The notes under the pieces were generated by a model that ran no database searches, was not told the origin of the DNA, and worked only from the letters and a program-made list of their open reading frames with translations. Positions 55,084-64,000 of a stretch of 64,000 nucleotides of DNA are shown one piece after another; position 1 is the first letter of the stretch; each line of letters opens with the position of its first letter. Source of the stretch: Ceratothoa steindachneri (Eukaryota; Arthropoda; Malacostraca; Isopoda; Cymothoidae); the NCBI GenBank assembly GCA_963969495.1, contig OZ018326.1, forward strand, positions 178,229,497 through 178,293,496, given 5' to 3'. A program made the translations under genes and the position numbers.

Positions 55084-57432
55084 CTAGAAGGTTCTTGCAA
55101 AGTGTTGAGACGGGACGTCAGCCGGATTGTGCCTGCTACGAACGTATGAGAAGTTCCGAGAAGAGATCCTGAAGGCCGAAGAGAAGTTCAGGAGAGACGT
55201 AGTGGAGAGGCAGAGAAGTACTGACTCTGGAAGTTTGCCCCTCTTTGCGTTCCAGAGAGCGCCGATGTTGTCCCCATATGTGAGGGCGCGAGGGGCGAAA
55301 AGGGTAGAAAGAATGAGACCCAAGGATTCGAGATCGAAGATCCCAAGGCTCCATTGGCGGCAGTCGAGGGCCATAGAGGCACCCTGCGACCACCACCCGA
55401 TTCCCCATGGTGAGGCGTCGACGAAGAGTCCCGGAGGGGCCCCTTTAGGGGGGCGGAAGCGGGTCCATCGGCCGTGGATAAGGCGGCTAAGGTGGAGGAA
55501 AGGCGCCGGGTTGGGGTGGGTGTCCTGTAAGTAACACAGTTGCACCCAGCAGAAGGGAAGGCGAAGTGCAGGAAGGATAAAGTTGAGAAGGCCAGCAAGG
55601 CGAGACCATGCCTTGCGGGAGACTGGGCGAGTAGACATAATGCGAAGAGCAGTGCGGGTTTTGTCCCGCATAGAAGAGGTAAGGCGGATGCGCTTGAGCT
55701 TAAAGTCAATATGAAACCCCAGGTACGAGATCTGCTTCACAGGCGTGGTAAGCGACTTTCTCCAATTCGCATTGATGGAGCTCCGCTCTATGGTCCTCAT
55801 GAAAGCCCGGAGGGCGCGCTTCTGCCCTATACAGAGCACGTCGTCAAGGTAAGTGTAAACTCTGATGCCGTGATCTGAGGCGAGTTGATTCATGCAGGTC
55901 GCCGTGAGTTTTTGCATCAGAAAGGGGGCTCCATTGAAGCCCATGGGGAGGCGTGTAAACCGAAACGATCGACTGTCGCATCGGATTCCGAACCATGGAC
56001 GAGCTTTTGGATGAAGGCGCACGTGATAGAATCCATCCTTGAGATCGAGTTTCATGGCCCAAAGATGCTCGGTTGCCGAGTCCATGATCTTCCTAACGCT
56101 AGGGAGACTGAACTTCGGGGGGTGGTATGCCTCCGCAGCGGGAGACATGTCGTAGATGAGACGAGCGGAGCCATTAGGCTTGGCCACCCCGAAGATACGG
56201 TGGGCACAGCGGATGCTGGCTTCTTCAAGTACTCCCCGTTCCACCAGGGTGGAGATCCAGGGGAGGGTGCGATCGTCCGAGGGAGCCCAGTTGCGGTATG
56301 TCTTGTTCAGGAAGATTTTCACACCGTTCTGGGCATTGGCCTTTTGGAGGTGAGAGATGGGGGTTATGGAGTCATAAGATCCAGGGGCCTCCACGTCCAA
56401 GGGGGTTTCGAAATCCACGCGGGGCGTGTCAGGCTCGAGAGGGTCGAGGCCGGGGCTTTCCCACTGGTTGCCCTGGTCATCGTTGTTGCCCTGGTTGCCC
56501 TGGTTATTGCCGCGTTCTCCCTGCTGCCGACCGTTCTCATCGCCGTTCTCGTTGCCACCGTTGCGACCTCTCATGATGTCCGGAGGGCCGCTGTTGGGGT
56601 CATTAAGGATGTCACCCATCTCCGAAGGGTGGGTATCCGAGGAGGCGATGGACGCCGGAGGGGGGGTGGCGGTAGGGCCTTGAAGCACCGTAGGGACTGC
56701 GAGGCCAGGGAGGGGGATGCACACGGTGTGGCACAGAGGAGGTGCTCGTGGGGGGTCGGTAAGCACAAGAGCGCCAAGCTCCTGGGCGGCGGCCTCGAAA
56801 AAGGCGGTTACCTCGGGCACAGGTAAAGGTGGGTACACACTAATGGCGGGGTCGAGTAACTCGACCACTTCTGGCACAGGGGCGGTATCAAAATCCGCAA
56901 GCACTGGCTGTGGGAACTCGTCCCGATGTCCCAAGGGGGCATCACACACTTCTATGTCACTATCAGCGGGGCTTGGCGCAAGGGGGGGCCTTAACACATC
57001 GTACACGATGTGGGGAATTGGCACAGGGGACACTGAACGCAAGGGGGTACCGAAGAGGTCGCCGTTGACGCAGGGGATCCATTCCGGCGTGGATGAGGCG
57101 CCGGAAATGGTGAAGCCCGAAGCCGAGGAGTCCAAGGTGGGGCTAGGACTAGGGAAGTAAGGAGGCGAGCCAGGACTTAGGGAGCGAAATTCCTCAGAGG
57201 TGTCCGAGCGGGAGCGGGCGTCGTATCCCATGCGGCGGCGGTGGCGGGCGATGCGGACTTCAGTGCGCCAGTCCACGCTGGACCTAACGTCGAGCAGGAA
57301 CCTGCGGGCCCGCTCGAGACCGAGCTGCAGGGCGCCGCCGACCAACTCGTCGGGGGGCTGGGGCCCTGTACCAGGAGCCGTACGCTGGGGGCGGTCTAGC
57401 CGCTGTCGAGCGGTTGAGGATCCGGGAATCAT
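55084..57432 (-). CDS. intact retroelement RT/RNase H protein, DIRS-like
   Basis: An uninterrupted 782-codon frame from ATG at 57432; the frame is open to 57561 but without an earlier ATG, and a stop precedes it. Residues 1-about 330 are proline/serine-rich, then an asparagine/glutamine/glycine-rich linker (GNNQGNQGNNDDQGNQ). RT from about 360: RIFGVAKPNGSARLIYDMSP, LDLKDGFYHVRLHP (motif A, D463), RLPMGFNGAPFLMQK (motif B), YTYLDDVL (DD530-531), ISYLGFHIDF. RNase H: FVDASPWGIGWW (D672), FDLESLGL (E702), YGDNIGALW (D721), HNPADVPS (D772). All catalytic residues are present. No integrase, tyrosine recombinase or protease is seen. The RT-RNase H style resembles DIRS/Ngaro elements; the exact class is open. 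The GC content is far above its neighbours. Confidence 0.85.
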   Translation of the reverse strand: MIPGSSTARQRLDRPQRTAPGTGPQPPDELVGGALQLGLERARRFLLDVRSSVDWRTEVRIARHRRRMGYDARSRSDTSEEFRSLSPGSPPYFPSPSPTLDSSASGFTISGASSTPEWIPCVNGDLFGTPLRSVSPVPIPHIVYDVLRPPLAPSPADSDIEVCDAPLGHRDEFPQPVLADFDTAPVPEVVELLDPAISVYPPLPVPEVTAFFEAAAQELGALVLTDPPRAPPLCHTVCIPLPGLAVPTVLQGPTATPPPASIASSDTHPSEMGDILNDPNSGPPDIMRGRNGGNENGDENGRQQGERGNNQGNQGNNDDQGNQWESPGLDPLEPDTPRVDFETPLDVEAPGSYDSITPISHLQKANAQNGVKIFLNKTYRNWAPSDDRTLPWISTLVERGVLEEASIRCAHRIFGVAKPNGSARLIYDMSPAAEAYHPPKFSLPSVRKIMDSATEHLWAMKLDLKDGFYHVRLHPKARPWFGIRCDSRSFRFTRLPMGFNGAPFLMQKLTATCMNQLASDHGIRVYTYLDDVLCIGQKRALRAFMRTIERSSINANWRKSLTTPVKQISYLGFHIDFKLKRIRLTSSMRDKTRTALRIMSTRPVSRKAWSRLAGLLNFILPALRLPFCWVQLCYLQDTHPNPAPFLHLSRLIHGRWTRFRPPKGAPPGLFVDASPWGIGWWSQGASMALDCRQWSLGIFDLESLGLILSTLFAPRALTYGDNIGALWNAKRGKLPESVLLCLSTTSLLNFSSAFRISSRNFSYVRSRHNPADVPSQHFARTF

Positions 57433-57842
57433 ACTCAATACCGGACTCGTTGGAGGCCTGGAGCCTCGTGTCAATGGTGGCTGCGGACCAACCGTGAATA
57501 GACACCGTGTAGTACAATCGAATGCGCTGGTGAATAGTGTGAAACGTCGCAGTGGGCACACTCAGCCGGAAGGGAAATAGAGCCAGCAATAACTCTATTT
57601 CGATCCTGTCCCGTGGTCTGAAGCACGATGAGGAGAGGTGACGTCATTGTTTATGTACCTTTTCCCCTTTTTTTCCAATTTCTCTTTTCTTCTCATCATC
57701 TCCAGCAAGGCGTCAGGCCTCTGTTACGCATAGAGCGTAATAGCTATACCCTTGGCTATTAAAGTACCGAGAATAGGTCCTCTTTTGCGTTCGGTCTTGA
57801 TGTATCTTACCAACAATTTCAGTACTGTGACCTCACAACTTT
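57433..57842. other. upstream region of the RT ORF
   Basis: GC-rich to about 57.6 kb (probably 5' part of the element), then a return to AT-rich sequence. TTACGCATAGAGCGTAA at 57724-57740 is a short palindrome. Confidence 0.4.
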
Positions 57843-58008
57843 ATTTTATACTTTTAAAAATATATAAATACTATCCTATCTCCTTGCCTCCTGATTGAAG
57901 AAATGGAGGCAAAGATTGAGCAATGGAGCAAAGATTGCGCCAATATTGATTTCATACTTTTAAAAATATAATAATTTTTCTATCTCTTATCCTCCTGGTT
58001 TAAGAAAT
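57843..58008 (+). repeat. 106-bp tandem duplication
   Basis: CATACTTTTAAAAATATA..CTATCTC..CCTCCTG.TT.AAGAAATG occurs at about 57843-57903 and 57949-58008, diverged. Between them GGCAAAGATTGAGCAATGGA is itself partly duplicated. Confidence 0.7.
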
Positions 58009-60582
58009 GTCTGTGAAATTTAACCACCTACAAAACTTCATGCACGATCACTCCTTCGCCCTTTAACTACAACCAAACACGGCCCCTTGATTCTCCGAAT
58101 GAAGAAGAGCGTGTTATTATCATCTGTGATCGTTTTCAGAATTCTCCTTGATGCTTCACTTTGGTCGTCCTTGGAATAATATTTATATTTTATTCAAGGT
58201 AATTTCGTATCGCATCTATTCGAGACTTAAATCGCAAAATTTCATTCTTTTCCATTCTTAACATGATCTTTGTTACATTTAACAGTTTATTTTATCTATC
58301 GCAATTCATTATTTAGGCATACTCATCAGAAATGTATGTATGTATTTGTATAGGTTTTTACATAATTAAACGGTTGCATGGCTATCCTAATGACGCCATG
58401 CTTTAGAGGTCAGATGCTCAAACGAACTCGTTCATGGCAGTTTATAATTCGCTAATCGTACTCCAAGTAATGAGGCTCGGTGGGATTTCGAACTGGGCTT
58501 TTGTCATTCATACTAATTTGTTTATATACTTCCCGCCCTATCTATTAATCCTTGTTATTTCATGTCTGCTTCATCTCTTGCAGAAGTGAGCCTCAGGACA
58601 GGTCTAAGAGGAAAATGAAAAGAAGAAAGTTAATCAGATTTGATGGAAATATGGAATTTAAATTATATATGTTGCATATATGTAGAGTTAGAGCATAATG
58701 TAATTTTAGATTATATTAAATTATTATTTATCATTTTAATTCATAAACATATTGACTGCTTATTTTTTAAAGAGTTTCAAGGGAAAATTATTCGTTCGAC
58801 AAACTTCTACAGCAACTCTTACGTTATAATAGTGAATGCTTTTAATATTTTAAAGATATCGATAATTTTCAAGTGAAAGCAAATAAAGATTTCTCAGAAT
58901 GGCTTCTTTAATTTATTTATAATTTCAGAAAATACTTTTGGGACTCTACTTTGAGCACATTCTAAATGAAATAGATTAAACTGAGCCGCATATTCTAAGT
59001 AATTGTTGAAAAACACTTTTAATATATTAAAAAAATAATAACTTTTGTTGTAAATACAAAACTCTCGGCTACCTAACCCCGAAACCTGTTTGCTTGGTGG
59101 GGGGGGGATATATTTGGAAACATTTAGATCGTTGTAAATTAATACCTCCAAATCTTTATTAAACATAACTTTTATGATATAATGAGGATCCATGTCGTAC
59201 AATCCCCGGGAATTTTGATCACCTCATTGCATTAAATTGCACTTATCTATCAACACTCAGCCTTATCTGCCATCATTTTCGTGGAAAATCGGGTTTTAAA
59301 TTAAAATGATCACAAAAATGCTTGACACATATCTTAAGTTTGTATTGCATCCGAATTTTTAAATTTTACAGAATGAATTACTAAATTTCATTTATAGATC
59401 ATAGGTTCTGACCCTCTTCGGACTCCTAATTTAGTTCGGTAGATCCCATAGCCTCTATTCGACGTAAAACAAGGTCAACAGAACTAAGTAGCGTGCTTTA
59501 AATTATTTCAATAATTAAACAAAAAGACTTTTAATAAACAAGCATATTATCAATTAACAAACATATCATCTGACCTTATGAGCTTCAAAACTTTCATAAA
59601 CTCATTGAAATGTAAAATGGCTACCATCCGACCGACCGACGGAATGACATAATAACTTACAGAGTCGTTTACACGCTGGTACAAGGTTCCTTTTACTGTT
59701 ATCAATAAATATAATTATGAATTGTAGTCATTATCATAATAACACATATAATAAATAGGTATAAGTCGAGCCAAACCCTCTTATAATACATATTTATTTT
59801 TGAGATTCATATGTAAAATAGCTGCTAATTTATTGAATTAGATCCTTGTGGTTTGCGCTGCTCTGCAAGTTTTTCAATATTCGGCTCCATCGTTGTCAAT
59901 GGTATGCCAAAATCACCCATTTAATAATACCGAATCGATTACGAGGTTTTGATATTAAGCGAGATAAGGCCAAATCCAGCTTCAACAAATACGATTTGGA
60001 GAAGCAATAACGTACAACTGTACTCTCTATTGAATATTTTTAGCAGTATCATTACTTTTGCATATATTATGCTTCCCATCTTTCAATTTTTTGATATCTC
60101 AACAATACATTTCAAGGAGATTTTCCTGCAAATAAAAGTTTAACAGTGGCATTGAGTCGAAAGGAATTGTCACTCAATCTGATATATTTATCATGAGTAC
60201 AGCTCACCTATTTCTTTAAATTCTGTACTCTCGGCATTTCTTATTCGTAAATGGATCCACATAGTTTAAAATATAAAAAATAAATAAAAAAACACTAAAA
60301 AGAAATGTTTAAAAATAAATAATTACGACTAAATTTGCATTTTTGTTACTTTCTAGACACAGAATCATGTCTAACGAATAATGCTGGTCTTCTCCTCTCT
60401 TTTTCTGTCAATCTCTCTCTCTCTCTCTCACACACATATTTTCTTGACTTTGTCCGTCTACCCTTCTGTTTCAAAAGTGAAACATTTCTAACATTTTTAG
60501 TCGCGTGCGAGTCAGGTCGCGGTGCCTCTACATCTCACTATGTCGGTCGGTCGGTCCCCGTTTTGCTTTTTTATTGTTTTTG
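58009..60582. other. AT-rich stretch without recognised genes
   Basis: No motif-bearing frame. A poly-G run (GGTGGGGGGGGG) is at about 59096, and a CT run with CACACA at 60411-60440. A tRNA-like T-arm word at 58488-58504 has no matching A box. Confidence 0.45.
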
Positions 60583-60740
60583 TAATAACATTGTATCTAT
60601 TCGGCCAATTCTAACGAAATTTGAAACCCGTATGTTGTTTTACATTCTCGTTGAGTGCTATAATTGCCAAAGTAGTCTCAAAGTTAGCCCAGGAATCATT
60701 TTTTTTTGTCAATAACATCATAACTTTTCGGTCGATAATC
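60583..60740 (+). repeat. 127-bp repeat family T1, left copy
   Basis: Contains TATTCGGCCAATTCTAACGAAATTTGAAACCC, GTTGTTTTACATTCTC, ATAATTGCCAAAGT, GTTAGCCCAGGAAT and AATAACATCATAACTTTTCGG, matching the copies at 62.6-62.9 kb. It ends where the GGCTA array begins. Confidence 0.85.
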
Positions 60741-62510
60741 TACTAGACTAGACTACGCTATAATATGCTATACTCTGATAGGCAACGCTATTCTAGGCTA
60801 TTATAGGCTATGCTAAGCTATGTTAAGATATAATGTACAAGGGTAAGATATACTCTTCTAATTTAGGCTATAATATGCTATTCTAGGATAGTATATAGTA
60901 TGTTAGGCTATAAAATAATAAGCTATGCTTGATTAGTGTATAATAGTATAATATAGGCTATACATATCTAAGGGACCTAATGCTAGGCTAGGTTATGCTA
61001 TGCAAGGCTAACCTATATTAGGCTAGGCAGAGAATGAAAGGCTATACTTTGCTAGGCTACGCTATAATATTCTAGGTTAGGCTTCGCTAAGCCAGGCTAG
61101 GATAAGCGAGGCTTTGCTAGGGTAGGCTAGGCTATTTTATACAGCTATTCAAGCCTAGGCTAAGATCTAATAGTCTAGTCTGGGCTAGGCTATACCATGA
61201 CATACTGTACTATACAATCTATGCTAGATAGGGTAGGATAATGTAGGCTATGATATACTATACTAGGCTAGAATATGCTAACTAGGCTAGGATAGGATAG
61301 AATATACTAGGCTAGGCTCCAGTGAAATACACTAAGATAGGCTATACTAGACTAGGGTAAGCTAAGCTAGGCTAGACTAAGTTTTGATATACAATTGTAG
61401 GCTGCGCTAAACTAGTGTAGGTTATACTCTGCTAGGCAGGCTAGGCTATACTTTGATAAGCTAGACTAGGCTAGAATACACTGTGATAGGCTCAGGTATA
61501 CTATACTAAGCTAGGTTATTGTAATATATACTATACTCGGCTAGGTGAGGGCAGAGTGGGCTACTCTACTGTATACTATACGATTCTATGCTATGATATA
61601 CTAGGCTGGGCTATACAAGGCTATGCTATGCAAGGCTATGCTGGACTATATTACGCTAGGCAAGGCTAGATTATAGTGCGAAATGCTAAGCTAGCATAGG
61701 CTAGAGTAGGATAGGTTAACTTATGGCTAAGTGTGCTATGCCATGATATACCGTTAGAATAGGATAGGATATACTAAGCTAAGCTAGGCTATACCTAGCT
61801 AGAATAGTTTACACTATGCTAGGCTAGGTTATACTATGCTTATATTATAGTATGCTAAGCTAGAATAGGGTAAGGTAGGCTATGGTAGATAGGCTACACT
61901 ATGTTAGGCTTTACTAGTTTTTGTTAGGGGGAATCATAGGCTAGCCTTAGATACAATAACCTAGGCTAAGCTAGGCTAGAATAGGCCATTCTATGCTAGG
62001 CTAAGCTATGCTATGTCATAATCTACTCTCTTATACTATGCTATACTATACTATGATATACTATGCTAGGCTGGGCAGCATTTACTATTTTAGGCAATCT
62101 TAGCTAGTCTATAATAGGCTATGCTTTATTATAGCATAGGCTTTATTAGTCTAGCCTAGCTTACTCTAGCCTAATACTATGCTAGGCTATTCTACGGTAA
62201 TCTAGGTTTTGGCAGACTACTATTTGAAACTATACTAGGCCATGCTATATAATGTTATACTATTCTAGACAATACTAGGCTATATCAGGATATGATATGC
62301 TAGGCTATACTATTCTAAGAGATACTATACTAGATATACTATACTATATTATACTTTACTCTACTATATTTTGCTATGCTATGTTATAATATACTATGTT
62401 ATGCTATGCCATGATATACTATGCTATAAGATGATAAGCACCACTATGTAATAGTATGCTATGTTATACTATGCTCAAATGTGCTATGCTATACTATTCT
62501 AGCCTATGCA
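60741..62510. repeat. GGCTA/CTATA short-word array, 1.8 kb
   Basis: A very degenerate array of 5-10-base words around GCTAGGCTA, GCTATGCTA and CTATACTA. Early parts are richer in GGCTAGGCTA and the end (from about 62.33 kb) in CTATACTATGCTATG. No reading frame. It is enclosed by copies of the 127-bp repeat T1. Confidence 0.92.
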
Positions 62511-62599
62511 CTTAGTGTGTGACCATTTTTTGGCCTTTCCAATTCCATTAATGACGTGTGACAAAAAGTTAAGGCCCGTTATTTTAATTTAAAAAATAT

Positions 62600-62900
62600 A
62601 TATTCCCAAAGTCCTCCCTAGGTTAGCCAGGGAATTATTTGGGGGGGCAATAACATCATAACTATTCTGACCATTCTAACGAAATCTGAAACACTTATGT
62701 TGTTTTACATTATATTTTGAATGATATAATTGCTAAAGTCCTCCCAAGGTTAGCCAGGGAATTAGTTTATTGGGCAATAACATCATAACATTTCGGCCGA
62801 TTATAACGAAATTTGAAACCCTTAAGCTGTTTGCATTCTCTTTCAAATGAAAAAATTGTCAAGGTCCTCCCAAGATCACTCAGGGAATATTTGAAAGTTT
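62600..62900 (+). repeat. 127-bp repeat family T1, right direct copies
   Basis: Tandem units with period 126-127 bp; GTCCTCCC starts at 62611, 62738 and 62864. Each unit carries GGTTAGCCAGGGAATTA, CAATAACATCATAAC, TTCTAACGAAATTTGAAAC and a T-rich segment. Confidence 0.88.
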
Positions 62901-63887
62901 TAAAAGTCGTAAGGACATAAACCAGAATAAGTGACGGCACGCAACTTTTTGCTCGGCCGACCTTGTTCCCCTATCATTCAGGTGTCCTTGAAAATATGCT
63001 CGTATAGAGCAAGCACAAGGGTAATTCATCCACAGTAAATGGAATGCCAACTTGATGGATGACCTGGACGAAGTTCGGAAGTGAAATTTGGTATTCTATT
63101 AATGGCCTCAATGGGTTTCTTCAGTAAGAGAACAATCTAAATGAGCAGTGTGAACCCTGTATATTACTCATACTAAACGTAAACAGTATCCGAGGTTTAA
63201 GGAAGATATTTTTTTGTTATATCTTTATATAACAAAATGATAGCATACACACATATCCTCCTTACCTCATAAACCGGCATCACCTGCTTCATAAAATAGA
63301 AACATACCCCATTTCCTTTATAATGAAAATAAATATTTCTTTTCTCCTGTGGCTTATGTTCTCCCCAAAAATGTGATTTCGATTTTCGTTGTAATTGGAC
63401 AGTTCCCCTTTGCAAACACCAACAGATCAATTCAGCACCTTCGCTCAAGACAATGTAGCAAATTCCATTATTATTAATTAATAAGAAAAGACACCTCTAG
63501 TTAAAGGGAAACATTTTACCCACGAGATTTTACTTATTAAAAATACACGCCATTTAAAATCGCCAAAAAGCTTAGTGAAAGAAGAGCTCCACAATTTGCT
63601 GTTGGTAATTATAAAGAATGAACGAAAGCCACCGAGGGAAAGCTCTGCCAGAAAGTTTACAAGGATAGAACCATAAATGAAATAGAGGAGATTAAGCAAG
63701 TGAAAATATTTGGAAGATATATAGACGCAGTTCTCCTACTGGTGTTTAAGAAGAACGGCCATTGCTGGGATAGAGAAGTTTCCTGAAGGTGTCTTAAGAC
63801 CACAATGAAAACAAGTTCTGCTGGCCAAAAAGACGCGTGTCCTCACTTATCTGATTTATGACATTCGACCTTCAAAACTTTCAATTA
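62901..63887. other. region between direct and inverted T1 copies
   Basis: Minus-strand frames at 63197-63448 and 63478-63699 have no recognised motif. If the T1 copies are element ends, any protein of the element would have to lie here or beyond the window. Confidence 0.4.
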
Positions 63888-64000
63888 TTTCCGGAGTAAC
63901 CTTAGGAGCGCCTTGGCAATTTTAGCATCCGAAAGAGCATGTAAACACCTTAATGGTTTCAGATTTGGTTAGAATCGGCCGAATAGTTATGACGTTATTG
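63888..64000 (-). repeat. 127-bp repeat family T1, inverted copy at the window edge
   Basis: The reverse complement reads CAATAACGTCATAACTATTC, GGCCGATTCTAACCAAATCT, then GTTTACATGCTCTTTCG and AAAATTGCCAAGGCGCTCCT, matching a full unit of T1 in opposite orientation. It probably continues beyond 64000. Confidence 0.85.

Noticed and set aside
55885..56826. 313-codon plus-strand open frame
   Set aside because: It is antisense to the intact RT/RNase H ORF in GC-rich sequence; a shadow frame without motifs.
57433..57561. Extending the RT/RNase H protein upstream to 57561
   Set aside because: The frame is open, but the first codon is GTG directly after a stop. The first ATG is at 57432.
58488..58504. 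tRNA-like T-arm word GGATTTCGAACTGGG
   Set aside because: No A box at a suitable distance on either strand, and no cloverleaf can be drawn.

Overview
This is a 64-kb, AT-rich piece of an animal nuclear genome made almost entirely of transposable-element (TE) remains and simple or tandem repeats. I found no host gene I can name. The only long uninterrupted reading frame that looks functional is a reverse transcriptase (RT)/RNase H ORF at 55.1-57.4 kb on the minus strand. The TE families point to an invertebrate, most likely an arthropod (crustacean or chelicerate): Tc1/mariner elements, a Penelope-like element (PLE) with GIY-YIG endonuclease, Jockey-type LINE fragments, a lysine-primed Ty3/gypsy element, a MULE-like tail, a BED-finger/hAT fragment, and two copies of a multicopy family I remember from arthropods and cnidarians. 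This is an inference; the species cannot be fixed from the sequence.

Layout. 0-2 kb: the tail of a mariner transposase, a complete but dead mariner copy with 30-bp terminal inverted repeats (TIRs) and TA target duplication, then a (TA)n-hairpin-(TA)n sandwich. 2-7 kb: mostly AT-rich sequence with a dispersed repeat present twice. 7.2-16 kb: a degenerate 30-bp minisatellite split by two nested insertions, one made of tRNA-like SINE copies in opposed orientation and one containing a PLE with direct pseudo-LTRs and an extra inverted fragment. 16.5-18.2 kb: a Tc1 relic between direct repeats. 21-27 kb: a BED/hAT fragment and two decayed copies of the multicopy family. 27.3-28.1 kb: a LINE RT relic, followed by a 3.2-kb array of a 28-bp unit. 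32-37.5 kb: a foldback in (TA)n, a MULE-like tail, a probable PLE terminal fragment with a hammerhead-like core, a near-perfect 210-bp palindromic MITE, and a LINE relic.

41.76-51.35 kb is a 9.6-kb Ty3/gypsy retrotransposon on the minus strand. It has two LTRs, a 4-bp target duplication, a tRNA-Lys primer site, and decayed gag-protease-RT-RNase H-integrase. Its coding strand is extremely G-rich and C-poor. Downstream of integrase is an array of hairpin-rich units. 51.5-54.4 kb holds three Tc1-type relics. 54.5-57.4 kb holds a GC-rich retroelement with an intact RT/RNase H ORF (YLDD box, all RNase H acidic residues) and a 242-bp tandem duplication downstream. 60.6-64 kb holds a 127-bp repeat in direct copies around a 1.8-kb array of short GGCTA/CTATA-type words, with an inverted copy at the window edge, which resembles a foldback-type element.

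The parts do not form a pathway. The window records nested insertion: minisatellites invaded by SINE-like and PLE elements, (TA)n tracts adjoining hairpin MITEs and PLE ends, and a gypsy element landing beside a Tc1 relic.
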